From contig JACJWX010000013.1 in the NCBI GenBank assembly GCA_020636905.1, positions 21,975 to 85,974 of the forward strand: a stretch of DNA of 64,000 nt, given 5' to 3'. The notes below the pieces were generated by a model. That model was not told where the DNA came from, did not search any database, and worked only from the letters and a program-made list of their open reading frames with translations. Each line of letters begins with the position of its first letter. The stretch's first letter is position 1. A program made the position numbers and the translations under genes. The stretch is from Actinomycetota bacterium (GTDB taxonomy: Bacteria; Actinomycetota; Thermoleophilia; Miltoncostaeales; Miltoncostaeaceae). Below are positions 16,062 to 24,384 of the stretch, one piece after another.

Positions 16062-16077
16062 GATCGCAGCTGCGATC
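16062..16077. promoter_or_regulatory. 16-bp perfect palindrome upstream of gltB
   Basis: GATCGCAGCTGCGATC, centred 53 bases before the gltB ATG. A perfect dyad of this length in a 172-base intergenic region is a plausible dimeric regulator site. No regulator can be named from the sequence. Confidence 0.4.
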
Positions 16078-16122
16078 ACTTCTCGCGCCGACGGTTGACT
16101 TCGAACCAAATCGAGGCCGCGT

Positions 16123-19100
16123 ATGACTTCGCTGTCACCGTCCTTCGCCGTTGCCCCACCCCATGGGTTGCCGGATCTCATCGAGCACGACGCCTGCGCG
16201 CTCGCCGCGTTCGTCACCCGGGACGGCAAACCGGATCGCCGTATGGTCGAGCACGCCCTCGAGGCGCTGCAAATGATGGTGCACCGGTCGGGCAGCGTCG
16301 ACGGCGAGGGCGACGGCAGCGGTCTCCTCATCGACATTCCGCGTCCGATGTGGTCCCGTCGCCTGGCCGAGCAGGAACATGACGCCGAGCTCGCTCACGA
16401 TCCTGCGTTCGTGGTCGCGCACGTCTTCTTCGACTCGGACGACGTGTCGGCGTCGCAGGTCGGGCGGCTCCAGGAGATGCTCTCCGAGCGTGGATTCCGC
16501 CTGCTCTGGTTCGGTGAGGGCGACGTCGATCGCAGCGCCCTCGGGCCCCGCGCGTCCGAGACCCCGCCGGTCTTCTGGCAGCTCGCCGCGCTCGCGCCCG
16601 AGCCCGGTCGGGCGGCGTCCGCGGCCTGCTATCGCGCCATGGTCGACTTCGAGCGTGAGCTCGACTGCCACGTCGCGTCGTTCTCGGCGAACGACGTCGT
16701 CTACAAGGTCCAGGGCCAGCCGAAGGTCATTCCGCAGTTCTACCCGGAGATGCGCGAGGACGACTTCGCCGCGTCGCGGATCATCGCCCACAACCGCTAC
16801 TCCACGAACACCTACCCCACCTTCAGCCGCGTTCAGCCGTTCTCGATGCTCGGCCACAACGGCGAGATCAACACGATCGCCCAGCTCCGCGAACAGGCTC
16901 AGCAGCTCGGAATCCCGATCAGCTACATGGGGTCCGACTCGCAGGATCTGAACCGCACGCTCGAGGGGCTCCTGTTCGAACGCGGCCTCTCGCTGCTCGA
17001 GGCCGTCGAGTTCGTGCTCCCGCCGATCCTCGGTGAGATCCACCGTCTGCCGGGTCACCTCCAGGACCTCTACGTGCACTACCGGGAGGCGCTGGGGCCG
17101 TACGCGCAGGGTCCGGTCGCGCTCGCCGCCCGCGCGCAGGGAGAGATGGTCTTCGCCGTCGACGCGATGGGCCTGCGTCCGCTGTGGTGGCTCGAGACCG
17201 ACGCGTGGTACGCCGTGTCATCGGAGCCCGGCGTGATCCCCGTGGCCGACCTCACCGCCGACCCGCGCCCGATGGCCCCGGGCGAGAAGATCGCCGTGGT
17301 CTTCGGCGAGGACGGTGGCGTCGGCGTGCTCGAGTACCCCGAACTCCAGCAGGAGGTCTACGAGCGCGCCGCCTCGCGTGGCGCGATCACCGACGACGAG
17401 ACCCGCGCCATGCTGGCCGGCGGGCTCGATCCCACGATCGTCACCACGGATCCGGCCGACGCGCCGGAGCCGGAACAGGCGCTGGACGTCTTGCTGGCGT
17501 CTGCCGGCTGGATCGAGCTGGACAAGCAGCAGACCGAGTTCCACGCCGCCCGTGGCGCCGAGCCGGTGGGCTCGCTCGGATGGGACGGACCGCTCGGCCC
17601 GTTCACGCCGGTTCCGGTTCCGCTGTCGGACTACTTCCAGGAGACGGTGGCGGTCGTGACCAACCCGGCCATCGACCGCGAACGCGAGGTCGAGCACTTC
17701 TCGACGCGCGTGGTCCTGGGCCGGCGGCCTCCGATCGAGGGCATCGAAGGCGAACCGCCCCAGCGTGCCGAGCTGCGGATGCCCATCCTGCTGGGCGGCA
17801 TGCGCCCCGGCACCGGAATGCGCCTGCGCGAGATGCGCCGCGTGGCCATGACCCACGGTGTGGCCATCGTCGAGGACGTGCTCGCCACCTGGGGTGACTC
17901 GGCGGCGACGCTCAGCCTCGGGTACGACACCTCCGCCACCACGAAGTCGCATGTGGCCGCCCTCGCCGACGAGGCCGTCGCCCGGGTCCGGGCGGGAGCC
18001 GAACTCATCATGCTCTCGGACCGCGACGTGTCCGACGACCAGCGCACCTGCGACCCCATGCTCGCGGTCGCGGCCGTCGACAAGGCGCTCCGCGAGACCT
18101 ATGCCGAGGACGGCATCTCCATCCGGCGCCGTGCGTCGGTGATCCTCCACTCGGCCGGACTCCGGAACGTCCATGACGTGATGGTCGCGCTCGGCCTGGG
18201 CGCTCAGGCCGTCGCGCCGTACGCGATGCTCGAGTACACCGCGACGATCTCGTCGGACGTCGGCGAGGGGGCCTCAAACCTGATCCAGGCGCTCCAGAAG
18301 GGTGTCGAGAAGGTGCTGTCCACCCTCGGCATCCATGAGCTGCGCGGATACGCCCGGCTCATGTCGGCCATCGGGGTGCAGCCGGAGATCCTCGACATCC
18401 TCGCGATGCCCGGGTTCACCGCCAGCGCCGGACGCGGGCTCGGATTCGACGGGCTCGAGGAGTTCGCCGCACTCGGACAGCGGATCCGCTCGGGTGAGGA
18501 CCACCCCAGCAAGGTCAAGCTGCCGCGCATGTACCCGAAGGTCTGGAAGGCGCTGGCCCGCGTGGCCACGTCCGAACGGGGGTACGACGAGTTCCGCGAA
18601 ACCGTGTCGAAGCTCGAGACCGAGCAGCCGGTGGCGCTGCGCCATGCGATGGCACCGCAGCTCGCCCCGGAGGACCAGCGGGTCGCGGCGGCGGACGTCG
18701 ACAGCTCGGTTGGTGAGCACTCGCTCCCGTTCGTGATCTCCTCGATGAGCTTCGGTTCCCAGAATGAGGTCGCCTTCCGGGCGTACGCCGAGGCCGGGGC
18801 ACGCGCCGACATGCTCTCCATGAACGGCGAGGGCGGCGAGATCCCGGACATGTACGGGATGTACCCGAAGCACCGCGGCCAGCAGATCGCCAGCGGCCGC
18901 TTCGGCGTGTCGTCGCTGCTGCTGAACTCCTCCGAGATGGTCGAGATCAAGATCGGCCAGGGCGCCAAGCCCGGCGAGGGCGGCCACCTTCCCGGCTCGA
19001 AGGTCACCGCGGCCATCGCCCGCGCACGTAACGCGGCCATCGGATCGGACCTCATCAGCCCGTCCAACAACCACGACCTCTACTCGATCGAGGACCTCGC

Positions 19101-20781
19101 GCAGCTCATCGACGAGCTGAAGACGGCCAATCCTCACGTCAAGGTGATCGTGAAGGTTCCGGTCGTGCCGGGCATCGGCACGATCGCCATCGGCATCGCC
19201 AAGGCGGGAGCCGACGTCATCACCCTCTCCGGGTTCGACGGCGGTACCGGCGCGGCACGCCAGCACGCGCTGCGGCGCGCGGGTCTCCCGTGTGAGCTCG
19301 GCACGGTGCTGGCGCACCACGCGCTCACCGAGGCGGGCATCCGCGACCGGGTCGAGATCTGGGCGGACGGCGGCCTCAGGTCCGCCGAGGACGCCATCAA
19401 GCTGATCTGCCTGGGCGCGAACCGGCTCGGATTCGGGACGGCCTCGATGGTCGCCATCGGCTGCACCATCTGCCGGGGCTGCCAGCTCGACACCTGCCAC
19501 GTCGGGATCGCCACGCAGATCGAGGATCAGGCCGAGGCCAAGGAACGCGGTCTCAAGCGCTTCGTGCCGCGCGTCTACGAGGACTCGGCCGAGGCCCTGG
19601 TGCGGTACTTCACCGAGATGGGCGAGGCCATGCGCGAGCTGGCGGGTCAGATGGGGGTCAGCCGGGTCCAGGATCTGGTGGGCCAGGCCAACCGGCTGGT
19701 GCAGGTGTCGCACCACGAACGCCTCGACCTGAGCGGTCTGCTCACACCCGTGGACCAGGAGTTCATCACCACCGCGAGCAGCACCGCGCGGTACTTCCGC
19801 GAGTTCAATCCGCCGCCGCCCCACCGGGCGCCCGAGGTGGCGGCCGAACGCCTGGCGTCGGGGGCGGCGCTCGCGGTCGAAGAGGAAACGACCACCGCGG
19901 CCGATCGTAACCTGGGGACCGACCTCGCGGGGATGATCGCGCGGGCTCACACCCACGTGAACACGAGCTGGGACTTCAACGGCAACGGCTCGAACGGCAA
20001 CGGGGCCGGTGGCGGCAACGCGAACATCCTCACGGACGCCGAACACGGCCACAACGACGAACCGATGGTCGACCTGGCGTTCACCAACGGCGCCGCGGTC
20101 GGTTCCGGCCTGGCCGCGTTCAACATCGGCGGCGTGCGCGTGCGGGTCCACGGCGGCGCACAGGACGGGGTCGGCAAGTGTGCCCTCGGCGGCGAGATTC
20201 AGGTGCTCAAGGCCCGCAACTCGGCCGGCCAATGGGTCGGCGGCCACGTGGGCAAGAGCTTCGCTTACGGTGCGCAGCGGGGCCGCTTCTTCGTCCAGGG
20301 CGATGCTGACGCCCGGGCGGGGATCCGCCTGTCGGGTGCGGACATGGTCATCGGCGGTGAGCCGGACCAGCCGCTCGACGATCGCCGCGGCAGTCTGGCC
20401 GTATACGCCAACTGCAAGGGCTTCGCCTTCGAGTACATGACCGGTGGCCGTGCCGTCGTGCTCGGCGATCCGGGACCGTGGATCTGTTCGGGTATGACCG
20501 GCGGCGTCATCTTCGTGCGCCAGAACCCCGAGTGGAACCTCGACGAGACCGCCATCCGGCGCCGCCTCTCCAAGGCCGCGAAGGTCAGCATCGCCCGACT
20601 CGAGGACGTCGACGTCGCTCAGGTCGTTGAGCTGCTCGAGCCCTACCGGGTGGCGCTGTTCGAATCGGGCCAGGACGAGGAGGCCGACCGGGTCGCGACG
20701 TTGATCCAGGATCCCGCCTCGCACTTCCTGATGCTCGTGCCGGTGACCCAGCAGGCCGACCCGAACATCAGCACCGAGTAG
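16123..20781 (+). CDS. gltB: Glutamate synthase large (alpha) subunit
   Basis: Converts glutamine plus 2-oxoglutarate to two glutamates; cytosolic nitrogen assimilation. 1552 residues. Domains: a short propeptide to about 24, class II glutaminase domain with probable N-terminal nucleophile Cys25 (HDACALAAFV) to about 400, central domain to about 780, FMN/2-oxoglutarate barrel (SSMSFGSQNEVAFRAYAEAG, then GEGGEIPDMYG, GGHLPGSKV, SGFDGGTGAA), the 3Fe-4S cysteines in CTICRGCQLDTCHVG near 1120, and the C-terminal GXGXG beta-helix (GKCALGGEIQV). A Gly/Asn-rich linker (NGNGSNGNGAGGG) precedes the last domain. The NADPH subunit gltD is not adjacent. A strong hairpin follows the stop. Confidence 0.97.
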   Translation: MTSLSPSFAVAPPHGLPDLIEHDACALAAFVTRDGKPDRRMVEHALEALQMMVHRSGSVDGEGDGSGLLIDIPRPMWSRRLAEQEHDAELAHDPAFVVAHVFFDSDDVSASQVGRLQEMLSERGFRLLWFGEGDVDRSALGPRASETPPVFWQLAALAPEPGRAASAACYRAMVDFERELDCHVASFSANDVVYKVQGQPKVIPQFYPEMREDDFAASRIIAHNRYSTNTYPTFSRVQPFSMLGHNGEINTIAQLREQAQQLGIPISYMGSDSQDLNRTLEGLLFERGLSLLEAVEFVLPPILGEIHRLPGHLQDLYVHYREALGPYAQGPVALAARAQGEMVFAVDAMGLRPLWWLETDAWYAVSSEPGVIPVADLTADPRPMAPGEKIAVVFGEDGGVGVLEYPELQQEVYERAASRGAITDDETRAMLAGGLDPTIVTTDPADAPEPEQALDVLLASAGWIELDKQQTEFHAARGAEPVGSLGWDGPLGPFTPVPVPLSDYFQETVAVVTNPAIDREREVEHFSTRVVLGRRPPIEGIEGEPPQRAELRMPILLGGMRPGTGMRLREMRRVAMTHGVAIVEDVLATWGDSAATLSLGYDTSATTKSHVAALADEAVARVRAGAELIMLSDRDVSDDQRTCDPMLAVAAVDKALRETYAEDGISIRRRASVILHSAGLRNVHDVMVALGLGAQAVAPYAMLEYTATISSDVGEGASNLIQALQKGVEKVLSTLGIHELRGYARLMSAIGVQPEILDILAMPGFTASAGRGLGFDGLEEFAALGQRIRSGEDHPSKVKLPRMYPKVWKALARVATSERGYDEFRETVSKLETEQPVALRHAMAPQLAPEDQRVAAADVDSSVGEHSLPFVISSMSFGSQNEVAFRAYAEAGARADMLSMNGEGGEIPDMYGMYPKHRGQQIASGRFGVSSLLLNSSEMVEIKIGQGAKPGEGGHLPGSKVTAAIARARNAAIGSDLISPSNNHDLYSIEDLAQLIDELKTANPHVKVIVKVPVVPGIGTIAIGIAKAGADVITLSGFDGGTGAARQHALRRAGLPCELGTVLAHHALTEAGIRDRVEIWADGGLRSAEDAIKLICLGANRLGFGTASMVAIGCTICRGCQLDTCHVGIATQIEDQAEAKERGLKRFVPRVYEDSAEALVRYFTEMGEAMRELAGQMGVSRVQDLVGQANRLVQVSHHERLDLSGLLTPVDQEFITTASSTARYFREFNPPPPHRAPEVAAERLASGAALAVEEETTTAADRNLGTDLAGMIARAHTHVNTSWDFNGNGSNGNGAGGGNANILTDAEHGHNDEPMVDLAFTNGAAVGSGLAAFNIGGVRVRVHGGAQDGVGKCALGGEIQVLKARNSAGQWVGGHVGKSFAYGAQRGRFFVQGDADARAGIRLSGADMVIGGEPDQPLDDRRGSLAVYANCKGFAFEYMTGGRAVVLGDPGPWICSGMTGGVIFVRQNPEWNLDETAIRRRLSKAAKVSIARLEDVDVAQVVELLEPYRVALFESGQDEEADRVATLIQDPASHFLMLVPVTQQADPNISTE

Positions 20782-20785
20782 CAGC

Positions 20786-20831
20786 GTGGGGTGTCCGGCG
20801 CCGGTACCGGGCCGGACGCCGGACACCCCAC
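20786..20831 (+). terminator. Strong hairpin after gltB
   Basis: A perfect 15-bp stem (left arm 20786-20800, GTGGGGTGTCCGGCG; right arm 20817-20831) with a 16-base loop that contains CCGGTACCGG. It begins four bases after the gltB stop. There is no T tract. Confidence 0.65.
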
Positions 20832-20860
20832 CGCCACGGCGGGCGCCGGGAGACGTCAGG

Positions 20861-20866
20861 TAGGGT
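20861..20866 (+). promoter_or_regulatory. Putative -10 element of the osmoprotectant ABC operon
   Basis: TAGGGT, six bases before ATG 20873; no Shine-Dalgarno, so the operon probably starts leaderless. Confidence 0.45.
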
Positions 20867-20872
20867 CGACAG

Positions 20873-22045
20873 ATGGACGGCCCCACCACGACGCAGTCCG
20901 CCCGCGCCGGGAAGCTCGAACTCCGGGAGCTGAGCAAGCGCTACGCCCCGGGCGACCCGCTCGCGGTCGACTCCCTGTCGCTGACGGTGCCCGCCGGCCA
21001 GGTCTGTGTGCTCGTGGGTCCCTCGGGGTGCGGGAAGACCACGGCCCTCAAGATGGTCAACCGCCTCATCGAGCCCACCGATGGGGACATCCTCATCGAC
21101 GACCGTTCCGTCAGGGACCGTCCAGCCGCGGAACTGCGCCGGGACATCGGCTACGTGATCCAGCAGGTCGGGCTGCTGCCGCACCTGACCATCGGCGCGA
21201 ACATCACGACGGTCCCCCGGCTGCTCGGATGGGACCGCCCTCGGATGCGGGCGCGGGCCACCGAACTCCTCGGGTTGATCGGACTCGATCCCGAGCGCTA
21301 CGTCGACCGCTACCCGGCCGAACTGTCGGGTGGGCAGCAACAGCGGGTGGGCCTCGCGCGAGCGCTCGCGGCAGACCCGCCGCTCATGCTGATGGACGAG
21401 CCGTTCAGCGCGGTCGATCCCATCACCCGCGAGCGCCTGCAGAACGACTTCCTGCGGCTCCACCGCCAGGTCCCCAAGACGGTCGTGTTCGTGAGCCACG
21501 ACATCGACGAAGCCGTCAAGATGGCCGATCTGATCGCGGTCATGGATCAGGGGCGCCTGGTGCAATGCGCCACCCCGGCCGAGCTGCTCGCCAACCCGGC
21601 GAATGATTTCGTGGCCGACTTCGTCGGTGCCGATCGGGCGCTCAAGGGGTTGAGCCTGTCGCGTGTCGAGGAACTCGATCCGGCATCGGCGCCGATCATC
21701 GTCGTCGACGAACCCCTGGAGGCCGTGTCCGCCCGGATCGATGCCGGCGAGCTCACCCCCATCGGCGACGCGGTGCTGGTCGTGGATCGCCGCGGCGCAC
21801 CACTCCGGTGGCGGCGCCTCACCGATCTGGGACGTGTCCCCTCCGATCAGGACACCGCCGTGGTCGAACCCCTGATCGACGCGATGGACACACTGCGCGA
21901 TGCGCTGTCGGCCCTCGTCGAATCGTCGTCGACCCACGGCGTCGTGGTGCAGGACGGCGTGGTCCAGGGGGTGGTGTCGATCGAGGACATCATCGGGCGG
22001 CTGACCCCGCCGGTGCCCACCGAGTCGGCGGCGGGTCATGGCTGA
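20873..22045 (+). CDS. Osmoprotectant (glycine betaine/choline type) ABC importer, ATP-binding subunit
   Basis: ATPase of an OpuC/ProU-type importer. 390 residues: Walker A GPSGCGKTT (residues 49-57), Q-loop VIQQVGLLPH, signature LSGGQQQRVGLARAL, Walker B LMLMDEPFSAVDP, and switch His in VFVSHDIDEAVKMAD. The C-terminal 140 residues form a tandem CBS pair (second half VVVQDGVVQGVVSIEDIIG), which in OpuA-type transporters senses ionic strength or nucleotides. The stop overlaps the following permease start (22038), so the four genes 20873-24333 form one operon. Specificity cannot be read from the sequence beyond the quaternary-amine family. Confidence 0.92.
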   Translation: MDGPTTTQSARAGKLELRELSKRYAPGDPLAVDSLSLTVPAGQVCVLVGPSGCGKTTALKMVNRLIEPTDGDILIDDRSVRDRPAAELRRDIGYVIQQVGLLPHLTIGANITTVPRLLGWDRPRMRARATELLGLIGLDPERYVDRYPAELSGGQQQRVGLARALAADPPLMLMDEPFSAVDPITRERLQNDFLRLHRQVPKTVVFVSHDIDEAVKMADLIAVMDQGRLVQCATPAELLANPANDFVADFVGADRALKGLSLSRVEELDPASAPIIVVDEPLEAVSARIDAGELTPIGDAVLVVDRRGAPLRWRRLTDLGRVPSDQDTAVVEPLIDAMDTLRDALSALVESSSTHGVVVQDGVVQGVVSIEDIIGRLTPPVPTESAAGHG

Positions 22046-22697
22046 GTCGATCCGGTGGGACTGGCTGGAACGCCATCGTGACGATCTGGTCCGCCTCACC
22101 CTCGAACACGTCCAGTTGACCGTGGTCTCGGTCGGGATCGCCGTCGCCATCGCCATCCCGGTGGGCATCGCGGTGCGCAACCGCCCCATTCCGTTCCTCG
22201 CCGCGGGGCTCATCGCCGACGTGCTCTACACCATTCCGAGCATCGCGCTCTTCGCGTTCCTGTTGCCGTTCACCGGGATCGGCGCCACCCCGGCGATCGT
22301 CGGGCTCGTCGCCTACGCGCTGACCATGCTCATCCGCAACACGGTGGTCGGGCTGCGGGCCGTGCCCCGGCCGGTGCGCGACGCCGCCCTCGGGATGGGC
22401 CTCACCGCCCGCCAGACCCTCGTCCGGGTCGAGCTGCCGCTGGCGCTCCCCGCGATCTTCGCGGGGATTCGGCTCGCCACCGTCAGCACGGTCGGAATCG
22501 CGACGATCGCCGCCTTCGTGGACGGCGGCGGACTCGGCGAGCTGATCCTGAACGACGGTATCCAGCGCCAGATGTTCCTCACCCCCATTCTCGCCGGCAC
22601 GGTCATCGCCACCGTCCTGGCCCTGACCCTCGACGCCGTCCTGATCGTGGTCGAACGTCGTCTCACCCCCTGGACTCGTGCGCGAGGCGCAACGTGA
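22038..22697 (+). CDS. Osmoprotectant ABC importer, permease subunit 1
   Basis: 219 residues, five to six helices, binding-protein-dependent transport domain (ProW/OpuCB family). The EAA loop that docks on the ATPase is RDAALGMGLTARQTLVRVEL (about residues 114-133), followed by PLALPAIFAGIRLATVSTVG and FVDGGGLGELI, all typical. It overlaps the ATPase gene by eight bases and the second permease by four (ATG/GTGA type), so the operon is tightly coupled. Confidence 0.9.
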   Translation: MAESIRWDWLERHRDDLVRLTLEHVQLTVVSVGIAVAIAIPVGIAVRNRPIPFLAAGLIADVLYTIPSIALFAFLLPFTGIGATPAIVGLVAYALTMLIRNTVVGLRAVPRPVRDAALGMGLTARQTLVRVELPLALPAIFAGIRLATVSTVGIATIAAFVDGGGLGELILNDGIQRQMFLTPILAGTVIATVLALTLDAVLIVVERRLTPWTRARGAT

Positions 22698-23365
22698 GTC
22701 TGGCGGGCATCTGGGATGCGTTTCAGGACCCGAACCTCGACGGCTGGGCGCAGCTCATGGTGCATGTGCGCCTCTCGCTCGTGGCCCTCGCGATCGCGAC
22801 CGTGATCGGTGTCGTCCTGGGCGTGGTCGCCGCACGGAGCGGCCGAGCGATGGGATTCCTGGTTTCCGCGGTGGCGAACCTGGGCCGCACGGTGCCCACG
22901 TTCGCGCTCCTTGCACTGGTGGTCGCGCTGTCGTCCATCGGCGAGCGCCCCGCGTTGATCGGCCTGGTCGCCCTGGGCATTCCGCCCATTCTCGTGAACA
23001 CCTACACGGCCATCCGCGAGGTGGATGCGGGCGCGGTCGAAGCGGCACGGGGAATGGGTTTCACCCGCCTCGGGGTGCTCACCCGGGTCGAACTCCCGAT
23101 GGCGCTCCCCCTCACCCTCGCCGGCGTGCGCATCTCCGCCATCCAGATCATCGCGACCGCGGCCCTGGCCGCCGCGGTGGGCGCGGGAGGGCTCGGTGTG
23201 CTTATCCTCAGCGGACTGGCGAACTCCGACAACAACGTGCTGCTCGCTGGGGCCATCCCCACGGCGCTCCTCGCGATGGCAGTCGCGGGAATCCTTGCGC
23301 TGATTGAGCGTGTACTTACCCCGCGGGGGCTTCGGCTCGCGCGAACCTCAAGACCACCCACGTGA
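22694..23365 (+). CDS. Osmoprotectant ABC importer, permease subunit 2
   Basis: 223 residues, the second membrane subunit of the importer (OpuCD-like). Its EAA loop is EAARGMGFTRLGVLTRVELP (about residues 115-134), with PLTLAGVRISAIQIIATAAL and VGAGGLGVLILSG behind it. Start is the GTG at 22694, which overlaps the previous stop codon. It is similar in layout to permease 1, as expected for a heterodimeric channel. The binding-protein gene follows directly. Confidence 0.9.
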   Translation: MSLAGIWDAFQDPNLDGWAQLMVHVRLSLVALAIATVIGVVLGVVAARSGRAMGFLVSAVANLGRTVPTFALLALVVALSSIGERPALIGLVALGIPPILVNTYTAIREVDAGAVEAARGMGFTRLGVLTRVELPMALPLTLAGVRISAIQIIATAALAAAVGAGGLGVLILSGLANSDNNVLLAGAIPTALLAMAVAGILALIERVLTPRGLRLARTSRPPT

Positions 23366-23379
23366 AAGAGGACATCCCT

Positions 23380-24333
23380 GTGACAAGCTGGACACGTCGC
23401 ATCACCGCCATCGCCGCCGCATCGGCCCTCGCCGTTGGCGTCGCCGCCTGTGGAGACGACAACTCGTCGAGCAGTACCGGGGCCGGCGACGGCACCACGG
23501 TGAAAATCGCCGACAAGCAGTTCACCGAGAGCGCCATCGTGGCGCAGGCCTACGCGGCCGGGTTGCGGACCCAGGGCTTCGATGCCCAGGTTTCGAGCCT
23601 CGCCAGCACCGAACTGGCGGACAAGGCCGTCCGCGACGGCGCCATCGACGTCTATCCCGAGTACGACGGCACCAGCTATCTGACCGTGCTCAAGAAGACG
23701 GCGGACGCGGCTCCGGACTCGCGCGACGCGCTCTTCGACGAGGTCACCTCGGCATATGCCGGACGTGGGCTCACCGCCCTGCCCCCCGCGCCGTACAACA
23801 ACGGCAACGAGGTCGCCTGCACCGACGACGCGGTCGCCGCCGACAACATCACCGACCTGACGGCGCTCGGCAAGGCGTCGCCAAAGCTGGTCTACTCGGC
23901 CAACGCCGAACACCTGACCCGTGAGGACGGCCTGCCGCTGCTCCGCAAGGACTACGGCGTGAACTTCAAGAAGGTGATCACGGTCGACATCGCCCTCCGC
24001 TACACCCCGATCGCCGACGGCAAGGCGCAGTGCGTGTACGCGTTCGGCACCGACCCCCAGCTCGCCCAGCTGCCGCTGCAGCTGATCAAGGACGACAAGG
24101 GCTCATTCTCTGGCAAGGTGCCGTTCCGCACCTTCCCGGTGGTCAACACCCAGTGGCTCGACGGCCTGTCGGCGGACGCGAAGACCGCCTTCACCGACAC
24201 CCTCGACGCGGTGAGCGCCGGTCTCACCCAGGACAAGATCCAGGAGCTGAACGCGGCTGTGGATCTCGACAAGGAAGACCCCGAAGTCGTCGCCCAGTCG
24301 TACGTCGACTCGCTCGGCCTCGGCTCGAACTGA
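23380..24333 (+). CDS. Osmoprotectant ABC importer, substrate-binding lipoprotein
   Basis: 317 residues from GTG 23380, which has AAAGAGG eight bases upstream; a GTG at 23362 overlapping the preceding stop is an alternative. The lipoprotein signal VTSWTRRITAIAAASALAVG ends in a lipobox with Cys after VAA, followed by a Ser/Gly linker. The mature part is an OpuAC/ProX-type binding domain: KIADKQFTESAIVAQAYAAG and DVYPEYDGTSYLTVL are typical of the choline/betaine group. A perfect bidirectional hairpin follows the stop. Confidence 0.92.
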   Translation: MTSWTRRITAIAAASALAVGVAACGDDNSSSSTGAGDGTTVKIADKQFTESAIVAQAYAAGLRTQGFDAQVSSLASTELADKAVRDGAIDVYPEYDGTSYLTVLKKTADAAPDSRDALFDEVTSAYAGRGLTALPPAPYNNGNEVACTDDAVAADNITDLTALGKASPKLVYSANAEHLTREDGLPLLRKDYGVNFKKVITVDIALRYTPIADGKAQCVYAFGTDPQLAQLPLQLIKDDKGSFSGKVPFRTFPVVNTQWLDGLSADAKTAFTDTLDAVSAGLTQDKIQELNAAVDLDKEDPEVVAQSYVDSLGLGSN

Positions 24334-24346
24334 CCCGCTCCCGTGT

Positions 24347-24376
24347 GTGGTGGGGTGCCGCGCGGCACCCCACCAC
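24347..24376. terminator. Bidirectional hairpin between convergent genes
   Basis: Perfect 13-bp stem, GTGGTGGGGTGCC (24347-24359) and its complement (24364-24376), with loop GCGC. It lies between the stops of the binding-protein gene and the PIG-L gene (24385, minus strand) and can serve both. No T tract is present. Confidence 0.65.
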
Positions 24377-24384
24377 CATTGGGC

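Noticed and set aside
18274..20937. Long open frame on the minus strand across gltB (887 codons)
   Set aside because: It is antisense to the well-conserved gltB and its composition (His/Arg/Gly rich) is what the complementary strand of a GC-rich gene gives.
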